Assembly: GCA_049602155.1 (NCBI GenBank)
Contig: JBMYRH010000036.1
Location: forward strand, 1-53,580
Source: JBMYRH01 sp049602155
GTDB taxonomy: Bacteria; Myxococcota_A; UBA9042; PHBI01; JBMYRH01
Length of the DNA stretch: 53,580 nt
Direction of reading: 5' to 3'
Shown: positions 6,816 through 14,844 of the stretch, one piece after another
Numbering within the stretch: the first letter of the stretch is position 1
How the letters are laid out: each line of letters begins with the position of its first letter
Program-made: the position numbers and the translations under genes
The notes under the pieces: model-generated
The model's database searches: none
What the model was told of the DNA's origin: nothing
Seen by the model: the letters and a program-made list of their open reading frames with translations, nothing else

Positions 6816-9263
6816 CTACATGCGAGACCTTGAACGATAGACCTGCTTACCGTCGATTAGCCAACAGTGTGGTCCCCCCCGGCACGTGAACCTGGAGCCG
6901 TTGATGGGGAGAACGATCTCGGCGCGCTCCTGACCTTCGGGACCACTGACAAGGAGCCTGCCGTGGCTCGCGAACGCCGTGAACCCGTCTCCCAGGTCCT
7001 GGGACGTGGGGATCCAGGAGGGGCGCACCTCCCAGGTGACCCCGCCGTCGGAGGAGGTCTTCCCGGCCCAGTGGATGCGGGAGCCATCCCAATCGAAGTC
7101 GCCCTCGGTGGACCGCTGAAGCTCGGTCAGGTCGTGGAAGGATTGCTGGACGGCGAAGTGGGCGCCGCCGTCGTGTGAGATGAGCAACCAGCCGCCGTCT
7201 TGAGCGGTGGTCATCACGGCCATCACAGAGTCACCCCGACCACTCATTGCGCTGATGCGACCATTCAAGCCCAGGGGGATAGCGCGCCAACTTGCTCCAT
7301 CATCTGCAGAGCGAAGCAGCACGCCGCGCTTTCCGGCGGCGTAGAGGTTGCCGTCGACCTCGAAGAGTCGCTCGAATTGAACGGTGTTGCGCTCACCTGT
7401 GTTCAGAGGGAGCCAACGGGTCAGAGGCCCCTCGCTTTTGACGATAAATCCCTTTTTCCCTGAGATGTACACGGCCCCTGTGGCGGTGATGTGAGCATCG
7501 AGAAACCCGCCAATCATCGGTGAGGGGAGGGCGGCGAGGTGGAAGCGGGTGCCACTGTCATTGGAGACGGCGACGTTGGTGCGGTTCAGAGCGACGATGA
7601 CCTTGCCTCGCACCTTGAGGCTCTCGATGCTTTGAAGCCCTAGGCCATGGTTGGCAGTCCAGTGTTTACCCCCGTCAGAGGTGAACGCGACGAGCCCTGA
7701 CTCTCCGAAGGCGATCCCCGCTTCTCCCTTGAAATGAAGGCCAGTCATATTGGGCAGAGCAGTGGGCGAGGCGCTCTGCAAGGAGATCACGCACTGTTGC
7801 CCGTCCGCGGGGAGGCGACCTGCGCAGGCCTGGCGTTTCGACGTCGGTGCGATGACCGCCTCGGACCGTTGCGCGTCGATGGGGCGCCATGTCACCCCGC
7901 GGTCCTTGGACTCAAGGGATATCGCGCTCCCAGAGGCCACGAGCCGTCCGTCCATGGCGACCACTGACTTTAAGGTGGCCCCGAGCTTCGTCGGCACCAC
8001 GCTCCAAGTGGCCCCCGAGTCCTCTGAGCGGAGGATTGTGCCCATGTCGCCGACGAGTATCACGAGGCCCCGATCCGCGATGCCGTCGCGGAGGGTGTGC
8101 GTACTCTCTAGACGAGGGCTGGACCACTGCACTCCGTTGTCGGAGTACGCGAGGCCACCTTGGGCTCCGAGGGCAAAGTACTGGCCGCTCGTGGAGTGAA
8201 TAATGCGATGTATCGACGAGAGGTTCACCGCCGCGCGCTGCCAGGTCGCTCCGCCATCAGCGGAGACGGTGAGGCCACTGGCGCTGACGACGAAGGTGCG
8301 ATCTCCGACGCCATGGGCGACCCCGTAGAGTGAGCAGCTCACTCCGCGGCGGAGACCCACTCGCCCGAGCTTGCAGATCCCTCGTGACGTGGTCGCGACG
8401 CCAGGGACTCCGATGTCCTCTGGCTTCGATGCGGCCTCCCAGTGGACGCCGTCATCACTGTGGAACGCCCGGGAGCCGTGTGAGGCCAGGACCCCCTCGC
8501 CGTGACGTGTCAGTGACGAGGGGATGAAATCGTCAGGGAGGCGCAAGGCTTGACCGTTGGCGCCGTTAAGGGACGCTCGGACAATAGTTCCTCGGCTGCC
8601 CAGAGCAATGGCTGTGTCGCCAAGGACCTCTGCGGTGATCAGGTTGTCCCCTGTGTAGCGCGGGAGCTCCGTCCATTGGAGGCCATCAGAAGACACCGTC
8701 ATGGAGCCCCCGGGTCCGACGGTGAGGTACGGGCCACCATGGCGTCCACCCACCGCCGAGACCGCTCCCCGAGGGTGCGCGGTAAAGCGCCATGAGGTGC
8801 CTTGATCCTTTGTGATGCCGACGAGGTTGTCCTGGGTTAGCGCGATGGCTTCGTTGGGGCCAAGGGCATGCCCATCGATGATGGGTGAGGCGATGAAGGC
8901 GTGCTCGGCGATCCAGTGGCTCAATGGCTCAGCTTTGTCTTGGACGCTGACTCCGTTGACCTCGTACGTTTCGACCACCATCGGGGCGAGGGGCGTGGGG
9001 GAGACGTTGTCCAGTGGCTCTTCCGCCACGCTCAATGTGGCGGTCTGAGGCTTGGGTCGCACTTCTGCCGGTGGTGGGGCGCAGCCAAGGCCTTGAGCAA
9101 AGAGGAGGCTACAGAGCACCACGAACGTCTCCGGGGCGCGGCGTGAACACGGTTGAAGGCGGCGAAGGGCAGCGCGGTTCGCCCAGATCCTCCACGGTGC
9201 GATGGAGCGTCTCAGAGGGTGGAGGCGCCTTTGGTGACGTTTAACGATGTCGCACTGGCTCAA
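6816..9263 (-). CDS. YCF48/BNR-repeat beta-propeller lipoprotein
   Basis: 815 residues. About 45 Arg-rich residues precede a hydrophobic stretch ending QGLGC (Cys61), a plausible lipobox, followed by a Pro/Glu tether. The rest is filled with BNR/Asp-box-like repeats, such as SADGGATWQR, SEDSGATWSV, SKDRGVTWRP, TSDGGKHWTA, SADDGASWRA and SSDGGVTWEV, the signature of YCF48-type beta-propellers. These are often binding or assembly factors; the ligand here is unknown. The start is uncertain: the frame opens with TTG at 9263, 23 nt after the preceding gene, while a GTG at 9122 has GGAG 6 nt before it but would leave a leader of only 13 residues without positive charge. It is the third gene of a minus-strand run after a cupin and a DUF3352-like gene. 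Confidence 0.8.
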   Translation of the reverse strand: MSQCDIVKRHQRRLHPLRRSIAPWRIWANRAALRRLQPCSRRAPETFVVLCSLLFAQGLGCAPPPAEVRPKPQTATLSVAEEPLDNVSPTPLAPMVVETYEVNGVSVQDKAEPLSHWIAEHAFIASPIIDGHALGPNEAIALTQDNLVGITKDQGTSWRFTAHPRGAVSAVGGRHGGPYLTVGPGGSMTVSSDGLQWTELPRYTGDNLITAEVLGDTAIALGSRGTIVRASLNGANGQALRLPDDFIPSSLTRHGEGVLASHGSRAFHSDDGVHWEAASKPEDIGVPGVATTSRGICKLGRVGLRRGVSCSLYGVAHGVGDRTFVVSASGLTVSADGGATWQRAAVNLSSIHRIIHSTSGQYFALGAQGGLAYSDNGVQWSSPRLESTHTLRDGIADRGLVILVGDMGTILRSEDSGATWSVVPTKLGATLKSVVAMDGRLVASGSAISLESKDRGVTWRPIDAQRSEAVIAPTSKRQACAGRLPADGQQCVISLQSASPTALPNMTGLHFKGEAGIAFGESGLVAFTSDGGKHWTANHGLGLQSIESLKVRGKVIVALNRTNVAVSNDSGTRFHLAALPSPMIGGFLDAHITATGAVYISGKKGFIVKSEGPLTRWLPLNTGERNTVQFERLFEVDGNLYAAGKRGVLLRSADDGASWRAIPLGLNGRISAMSGRGDSVMAVMTTAQDGGWLLISHDGGAHFAVQQSFHDLTELQRSTEGDFDWDGSRIHWAGKTSSDGGVTWEVRPSWIPTSQDLGDGFTAFASHGRLLVSGPEGQERAEIVLPINGSRFTCRGGPHCWLIDGKQVYRSRSRM

Positions 9264-9286
9264 CCACGCGGCGTGGAGGTGCGTAC

Positions 9287-11317
9287 TTATGGTGTCATCC
9301 TGTCGTAGCCCATCCCGTCGTGGCTATCTAGGGCCCGAATTCGCCGCTGGTATTTCTGGAACGCTTCAATCGCGATACCCGCGGCCCCGCCCATGAGCGG
9401 GAAGATGCCGGCGCCGGTATCACCGCCGAGGACTAGGAGACGCGCTTTCTGACCCCAAGGGCTCTTTGGGGCAGCTGTCGCCAGCTCGAGGAGGGCCTCA
9501 TTTGAGCGACGGATGCGTCCCTCATAGCGCTCTTTCAGGGCGTTCTTATACTGGCGATCAAGCGTCGCGTTATATGCCTTGTCGCCTTCAGACGGGAGGG
9601 TCTCGACGCGGACATTGAGGTTCCAGTTCAAGCCTTCGCCATGGAGGGCTGATGTGCTGTGGAGCACACGGTCGTACAATGCGATGAAGGCGTCGACGCC
9701 TCGTGCTGCGATCCCAGTCCACTCTTTCGGCGGGAGGGTATGTCGCGCCACTGTGATGAGCTGCCTCAGCAAGGTGGAGGGCTCGCCGATGGATTGCACC
9801 GAGGCAAACGAACTCTTTTCGTCAAAGCCAACCGGTGGGTTTGACTGACCGGGGAGCGGCGATGCCCAGGTCGTCTCTGGCGTCGTTGTGCGCTTCAACG
9901 CCCGTTTCACGCCCTGCGGGGTCATGCCGATGACCATGAGGTCAGGCCGTACTCCCCAGGAGATGCGTGCATAGTCAGTGCGCTCGGCCTTGGGGTCGGG
10001 TCGGCCGCGCTTGTCGACCTCTTGCGAGAAGACGCTGGTGCGCAGCAGGACGGAGCCGCTAGGCGCTCCGACACCGGCGCTGCGACGGTCATGCTCGAAG
10101 TGAATGCCGGGCTCTGCCTTGGAGAGGGCTGTAAACAGAGCTTTCACGGTGCGCTCGGCCTTCGAGGCTTTTGAGACACCGAGCGCCAATACGCAGTCGG
10201 CGATGCCGTCATTGCATGTGAAGAGCAGATCGCCTGTGAAGATCTTAGCGATGTCCCGCACGGGATCCACGCCGAGGGCTTTGCGACCACGCTCCATCTC
10301 CTCATCAAACTTCTTGCCGGCGAGGTCACGGGCCAACTTGAGCCCGGCCGCTGTCGAGATGCTGAAGCGCGCCCAGGAGGGGGAGTCAGCGGCGACATCG
10401 AGCATCGCCTGACGGGCTTTGGCGCCCTCGGGACCAGGTCGCGTGACCTGCATGAAGGGCTTGGCAGCCTCGGCGAACTTCACGGCCCCTTCAAAGCGAG
10501 AGCCAGAACCGTCGATGGTGAAGAGCCCGGAGACGGACTCAAGCATCGCGAACTCACGCACCGCGTGGTCTTTTAGCTCATTAGGATTTGCCCAGAAGCC
10601 GACGCTCAGGCGGTCAGGATCGGCGGTCATCCCTTTGAAGGCTTGGGGGGTCGGTGTGCCACTCCAAGCGACGTGGTCGAGGACATGGCTCTTGTTGCGT
10701 GTGCGTCGCGTCTTTTTCTTCTCTTCAGCTGACGGCTCGACCGACGCCGATAACGCCGCGACGCCATCTTTAAAGCGGACAGTGAGGACTGGCTGTCCCT
10801 CTGCGCCGCCTTGGAGTGTGACGGTGAATTGGTCGGCCCCCTTCGCTGACTTTCGTTTGCTCAGCGCGCGCTTTGGTTTTTGACCCTCCTCAACCCATTG
10901 CTCGCTCTCGACACGGCGCCTCATGAACCGCACGAAGTCCTTCTTGTACTCGACGTCCATCACCAGGATCGTCTCGACCTTACCCTCGTGCAGCACGCCG
11001 TACATGGCGATCGCACCATTAGCGCTGAGGCCCATCGATTCCGGCCAATCCGTTTTACCGTTCGCGGCGTCCAGGGCGTCTGCGATGAGGTCCGCGACGC
11101 GCGCGAACTTCGGAGGCTCCAGGCCGACCTGCTTCATGTAAGTCCCGAGGGTGCGCGCTTTCTCTGCGTGACTGTTGAGGCCTCGCACCGCCAGCCCAAA
11201 CTTTGCGTCGAGAGGGGCGACGTCAAGGGAAGTCAGCCCGTCCTCCTTTGCATGAGCGACAGAGAGGGGGCTACATATCAGCAGCGCTAAAACGACGAGT
11301 AGTGCGCGTGGGTTCAT
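9287..11317 (-). CDS. Exported DUF3352-like protein of unknown function
   Basis: 676 residues. A clear signal peptide (MNPRALLVVLALLICS, likely cleaved after AHA at 23) predicts export to the periplasm or beyond. The mature protein has SLDVAPLDAKFGLAVRGL near the start and alternating beta/alpha segments, and looks like the DUF3352 type of large secreted proteins; I am not sure of the family. Arg/Lys-rich patches (KPKRALSKRKSAKG; KKKTRRTRNKS) stand out. The ATG overlaps the cupin stop by 4 nt (ATGA) with GGAG upstream, so the two are translationally coupled. The BNR lipoprotein follows after 23 nt. No catalytic motif is evident. Confidence 0.7.
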   Translation of the reverse strand: MNPRALLVVLALLICSPLSVAHAKEDGLTSLDVAPLDAKFGLAVRGLNSHAEKARTLGTYMKQVGLEPPKFARVADLIADALDAANGKTDWPESMGLSANGAIAMYGVLHEGKVETILVMDVEYKKDFVRFMRRRVESEQWVEEGQKPKRALSKRKSAKGADQFTVTLQGGAEGQPVLTVRFKDGVAALSASVEPSAEEKKKTRRTRNKSHVLDHVAWSGTPTPQAFKGMTADPDRLSVGFWANPNELKDHAVREFAMLESVSGLFTIDGSGSRFEGAVKFAEAAKPFMQVTRPGPEGAKARQAMLDVAADSPSWARFSISTAAGLKLARDLAGKKFDEEMERGRKALGVDPVRDIAKIFTGDLLFTCNDGIADCVLALGVSKASKAERTVKALFTALSKAEPGIHFEHDRRSAGVGAPSGSVLLRTSVFSQEVDKRGRPDPKAERTDYARISWGVRPDLMVIGMTPQGVKRALKRTTTPETTWASPLPGQSNPPVGFDEKSSFASVQSIGEPSTLLRQLITVARHTLPPKEWTGIAARGVDAFIALYDRVLHSTSALHGEGLNWNLNVRVETLPSEGDKAYNATLDRQYKNALKERYEGRIRRSNEALLELATAAPKSPWGQKARLLVLGGDTGAGIFPLMGGAAGIAIEAFQKYQRRIRALDSHDGMGYDRMTP

Positions 11318-11664
11318 TCATCTTCTCCAGGAGCCTGTGCGTCAGTCCAAGTGATCGCAGCTCGGATGGGGGCTTTTGTTTCGTTAGTCAGGGTGTGTGC
11401 GGCGCCGCGCTCGATGATGACGAGGTGGCCGCTGCCGATGGACTGGCGCCCGCTGGGGGCCGCGTAGGTGCCATGACCTTCAAGGATGAGCATCGATAAC
11501 GGCAGGCCAGGGGCACCCTCCGATGACCACGTTTCACCGGCAGCGATTGTGAGCACTGACCACGCATGACCGTGGGCGCTGACAAGCGGATTGGTGGCTG
11601 TCTGGCTACCGTCTGCGTCGAGATCGAGCAGCGCTTGCCCGATATCAGAAACGGTCATCGACAT
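11314..11664 (-). CDS. Small single-domain cupin protein
   Basis: 116 residues with the cupin beta-barrel pattern: HAWSVLTIAAGETW, then GLPLSMLILEGHGTYAAPSG and IGSGHLVIIERGAAHTLTN. The usual metal-binding HxH of motif 1 is missing, and only the histidine of motif 2 (GAAHTL) is clear, so metal binding is doubtful. Similar small cupins act as sensors, isomerases or sugar/acid binders; the role here cannot be told. The ATG at 11664 has AGGAG upstream. The stop overlaps the start of the DUF3352-like gene by 4 nt, so this gene leads the three-gene run toward the BNR lipoprotein. Confidence 0.75.
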   Translation of the reverse strand: MSMTVSDIGQALLDLDADGSQTATNPLVSAHGHAWSVLTIAAGETWSSEGAPGLPLSMLILEGHGTYAAPSGRQSIGSGHLVIIERGAAHTLTNETKAPIRAAITWTDAQAPGEDE

Positions 11665-11719
11665 GGGGGGGGTCTCCTGAGCACAACGGGCCGCAGTGTG
11701 GTCGGCATGGTTTTGATAA

Positions 11720-12799
11720 TCAAGCCGTGTTTTTCACATAGCGCCAGGCCTCCAAGGGACCGCAGATCAGTTCGAGGAGGACGGTGGCGTAGCAGCCCGA
11801 TGGGAGGGTGAAACGTAGGACCAGGCCATCGTCTTCCCGGGTAACATCGCAATCGGTCGGGAAGGCGAGCGCATTGCGTCGTGTCCCGGGAGCGAGGCGC
11901 TTGACGGCGCGGAAGGCTTCGAGCTCGATCCCAGCGGCTTGCAGTGCCTTCTCCTCGAGCGCCGCTGCCTCGCCGCGTGCGCGGCGCGCTTTCAGGCCTG
12001 AGATCGGCCCGGTGAGGACGAGCTCCCCGGCCTCAATACGCGCTGTATCGACGGAGGGGTCCTCGCACCAGAAGACGCCGCCGGATTCGCGTTTCCGAAG
12101 CAGATCACCCTCAAGCGCCACTGAGACCAAGTCAGCAGCGATCCGGTCGGCGAGCCAGGTGTTGAAGATCCAGGACTGGATGGCAGAGACACCGAGTCGT
12201 AGTTGTCTGCGATCTCGGATCCGCCTCCCCTTGAGGGCATCTAAGCCGACCCTGAGCGAGCTGCCGTTACCGAAGCGTTGGGGACCAAACGAGTTAGCGA
12301 ACCCGACTTGCTCTAAGTGGGCAAGGCGCTCCGCTGTCACGCTGTCTTTCGCGGCGTCCCGGTCGCGGAGTCGGATCGTGAAGCGGTTCCCTTTCAAGTG
12401 ACCTGTACGGAGCTTATTCGTATGTCGGGTTGCCTCTAAGACGCTGATGCGCCCGGCGTCTCCCACAGGGCCATCGATCGCGGAGAGATCCAACCCGTCT
12501 TCGGCTGGAACGCTGACCCATTGTCGCGTTACTGCGCGTCGATCCTTCATCCCAGCGATCCCGACGGCGCCATTGTCGAGTCCAAGACGACGGGCGATCT
12601 CTTTGGCGAGTTTGGGACCTGCGACGTCCTCTTTTTCGACCCAGAGGTAATGGAAGTCCCCGGAGCCGTCAGGTTCGTAAGCAGGGATCTCCTCGACTTG
12701 GAAGTCGATGGGCTCGGACTTCAGGAGGCCGCCTCCCGTCGCGGGCTCAACACCGGGTCGCAGGAGGATCATCGGAGGGGGCGTGGTTGGATCGATCAT
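11720..12799 (-). CDS. truD: tRNA pseudouridine(13) synthase TruD
   Basis: 359 residues. TruD isomerises U13 of tRNA-Glu to pseudouridine. Seen: the N-terminal FQVEEIPAYEPDGSGDFHYL, the catalytic motif GIAGMKDRRAVTRQW with Asp86, and the FGPQRFG segment followed by the inserted TRUD domain and the C-terminal VLRFTLPSGCYATVLL, a typical family ending. Length is normal for the family. The ATG has no strong ribosome site. The gene is divergent from the cytochrome gene, and about 160 nt separate the two starts. It ends 55 nt before the cupin start, so the cupin run could be cotranscribed with it, but there is no overlap to prove this. Confidence 0.95.
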   Translation of the reverse strand: MIDPTTPPPMILLRPGVEPATGGGLLKSEPIDFQVEEIPAYEPDGSGDFHYLWVEKEDVAGPKLAKEIARRLGLDNGAVGIAGMKDRRAVTRQWVSVPAEDGLDLSAIDGPVGDAGRISVLEATRHTNKLRTGHLKGNRFTIRLRDRDAAKDSVTAERLAHLEQVGFANSFGPQRFGNGSSLRVGLDALKGRRIRDRRQLRLGVSAIQSWIFNTWLADRIAADLVSVALEGDLLRKRESGGVFWCEDPSVDTARIEAGELVLTGPISGLKARRARGEAAALEEKALQAAGIELEAFRAVKRLAPGTRRNALAFPTDCDVTREDDGLVLRFTLPSGCYATVLLELICGPLEAWRYVKNTA

Positions 12800-12876
12800 A
12801 GTGTCGGACCATAGCGACCTGCAGGCTCGCCGTCGACCACTGGGTTCGGGTCCTGGGTGTCAGGTGTGGCCACGAG

Positions 12877-12905
12877 TTGCGAGTTACGGCAAGCCGTTCG
12901 ACAAT
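12877..12905 (+). promoter_or_regulatory. Candidate sigma-70-type promoter for the cytochrome gene
   Basis: TTGCGA (12877-12882) and GACAAT (12900-12905) each match the housekeeping consensus at 4 of 6 positions with an ideal 17-nt spacer. Transcription would start near 12912, upstream of the GTG at 12961 but downstream of the longest-frame start at 12877. It therefore also supports the shorter protein. By-eye match only. Confidence 0.4.
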
Positions 12906-12960
12906 CCGTGGTAACGACGCGCGAGAAGGACCTGGGCGCGGACGAAGGACGGTGCGGATT

Positions 12961-14028
12961 GTGAGTACGACGCTCAGCATGTGGCTTGGTTTGCTCTTCG
13001 TGATCTTGGCGGTCGCGGCGACAATTTTACAAGCATGGTTATGGAGCTTCCCCATGGAGCCCGACCCGGGGGGGCCCGACCCCAACGGGAAGTCGACGGC
13101 GCCCAAATTGTGGACCCTCGCCCATCGGGTGATGGGCGCGCTCTTCTGCATCATCTACGCCTTCATGATGTGGCATATGGTGCCGCGCCTTTGGGAGTAC
13201 CAGATGGAGCTTCCGGCGCGCACGGTGATGCACGCCTGTGTCGCGATCATCTTGGGCGTTCTGTTAGTGACGAAGATCTCTATCATCCGGTGGTTCCAGC
13301 ACTTTGGTAAGGCGCTGCCGGCGCTCGGGCTCGGTGTGCTGACGTGCACGATCATCTTGGCGATGCTCTCGCTACCCTTCGCGTTTCGCGCGCACGGCAT
13401 GCTGGCTGAGGTCTACACGCCGAAGAACCTCTCACGGGTGAAGATGATCTTGTCGGGGCTGGACGCCCCCCCTGAGTACACACCCGAGCTGCTGACGACG
13501 GAGGAGTCTCTCCTGGAGGGGCGTGAAGTCCTGACACGTCAATGCGCCGTGTGCCATGACATGAGGACCATCTTGGTCAAGCCAAGGACGGGCAAAGCCT
13601 GGCAGAAGATCGTTCGCCGCATGGCTGAGAAGCCGAACCTGGGTCCGAAGATCGAGGAGCGAGATGTCCACACTGTGACGGCTTATCTCGTCGCGATTAG
13701 TCCAGACTTACAGGAGTCGGTGAGCATCAAGCGACGTGAGTCGCGTGACAGGAAGGCAGCTGCGGCCAAAGCGGTCGCCGCGGCCGTAGAGTCAGCACCT
13801 ACGCCTGCCGAGGGGAGCCCCGAGTCGACCGTAGACGTGAAGGAGCTGGTTGAGAATCGGTGCACCGAGTGTCATGAAATGACTGATGTCGAAGAACACG
13901 GTGGCGATGACAAGGAAGGCTGGGCGAAGGTGGTGCAGCAGATGATCGAGGAGGAAGAGGCGGAGTTGACCCCAGAGGAGGCGACGCTGATCGTGGATTA
14001 TCTGGCTAAGGAGTACCCCAAAACCTGA
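12961..14028 (+). CDS. Membrane cytochrome: four-helix b-type-like domain plus two c-type heme sites
   Basis: 355 residues from the GTG at 12961, with AAGGA 11 nt upstream; the frame extends to 12877, but that part lies over a promoter-like site and is not needed. Four transmembrane helices are seen at about 9-28, 50-74, 90-110 and 119-142. Helices 2 and 3 carry His55, His72, His91 and His114, placed so that 55/114 and 72/91 could each hold a b heme near opposite membrane faces (inference). The soluble C-terminal part has two heme-c motifs, CAVCH (195-199) and CTECH (301-305), joined by an Ala/Glu/Lys-rich linker (about 250-295). It is probably an electron-transfer protein between quinones and periplasmic acceptors. 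No oxidase genes are adjacent. Family not recognised. Confidence 0.8.
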   Translation: MSTTLSMWLGLLFVILAVAATILQAWLWSFPMEPDPGGPDPNGKSTAPKLWTLAHRVMGALFCIIYAFMMWHMVPRLWEYQMELPARTVMHACVAIILGVLLVTKISIIRWFQHFGKALPALGLGVLTCTIILAMLSLPFAFRAHGMLAEVYTPKNLSRVKMILSGLDAPPEYTPELLTTEESLLEGREVLTRQCAVCHDMRTILVKPRTGKAWQKIVRRMAEKPNLGPKIEERDVHTVTAYLVAISPDLQESVSIKRRESRDRKAAAAKAVAAAVESAPTPAEGSPESTVDVKELVENRCTECHEMTDVEEHGGDDKEGWAKVVQQMIEEEEAELTPEEATLIVDYLAKEYPKT

Positions 14029-14092
14029 GCTGAGGTCGCAGAGGCCTCGACGTGGAGCCCTTCGAGTGTCTCGTTCTTTGAGGTCAGTGCGG

Positions 14093-14839
14093 ATGACTGC
14101 TGCCAGGCGTGTCGGCTTGACGGCGGTCGTATGTTTGGTGTGCCTGGCTGGGGGTGTCGGCGGTCCCAAGGAGGCCCAAGCGAAGGACTCGCCCTGGCAT
14201 CTTCAGGTGGGCTTGGGGACTGATTTCCCGCTCCATCTTGGCGGTCAGCTCTCTGTGGAGATGCCGGCGGGCCTTCAGCTCTCGACATCAATCGGTCACC
14301 TGCTGACCTCCTACGTGGAGGTCATCAATGCGATCGCACGGAGCTTCGACGCCTATGAGCAGGAGACCGCTGACTTGGTGCTCGCGTCTTGGCGAGACGC
14401 CCTCGTCTGGCGTCTCCACGCCGGGTGGCGCCCGCTTGAGGAGTGGGGCTTCTTTGTGGAGGCCGGCTACGGCTTGGTGACCCTCGGGAGCTTGGTCTCA
14501 GGCGGTGACTTGGTGACCGTGTTGGAGGACGACATCCGAGAGCTACTCGATGAAGACGCCCTGCGGTACGTGCAGTATGACCTGACATCGACCCTGCACA
14601 TGCTGGACCTCGAGGTCGGCTGGCGCTGGGTGCTGGACAGCGGCTGGTACTTTCGTGTCGGGCTCGGTGTCGCCGCGACGCTCGTGGGTGAGACGGAGAT
14701 CGCGCCGGCCGGTCAACGCACAGAGACCGAGCAAGACGCGGTCATCTCCGAAGGTGTCCGTGTGCACTTGAATGCGATCTATCGCAACCATGTACACACG
14801 CCGGTCGTCTCGCTCTCCGCTGGCATCCGCCTGTTCTAG
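14093..14839 (+). CDS. Probable outer-membrane beta-barrel protein
   Basis: 248 residues from the ATG at 14093, which has GAGG 9 nt upstream; the frame continues back to a GTG at 14066. A signal peptide (MTAARRVGLTAVVCLVCLAG, likely cleaved after AQA) is followed by alternating amphipathic strands such as WHLQVGLGTDFPLHLGGQLS, WGFFVEAGYGLVTLG and GWYFRVGLGVAATLVG. The last residue is Phe after SLSAGIRLF, the usual C-terminal signature for barrel insertion by the BAM complex. A helical acidic segment (about 95-125) may be a periplasmic or extracellular loop. No enzyme motif. The gene follows the cytochrome by 64 nt and converges on the lipoprotein hydrolase with a 5-nt gap. Confidence 0.75.
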   Translation: MTAARRVGLTAVVCLVCLAGGVGGPKEAQAKDSPWHLQVGLGTDFPLHLGGQLSVEMPAGLQLSTSIGHLLTSYVEVINAIARSFDAYEQETADLVLASWRDALVWRLHAGWRPLEEWGFFVEAGYGLVTLGSLVSGGDLVTVLEDDIRELLDEDALRYVQYDLTSTLHMLDLEVGWRWVLDSGWYFRVGLGVAATLVGETEIAPAGQRTETEQDAVISEGVRVHLNAIYRNHVHTPVVSLSAGIRLF

Positions 14840-14844
14840 GACGT

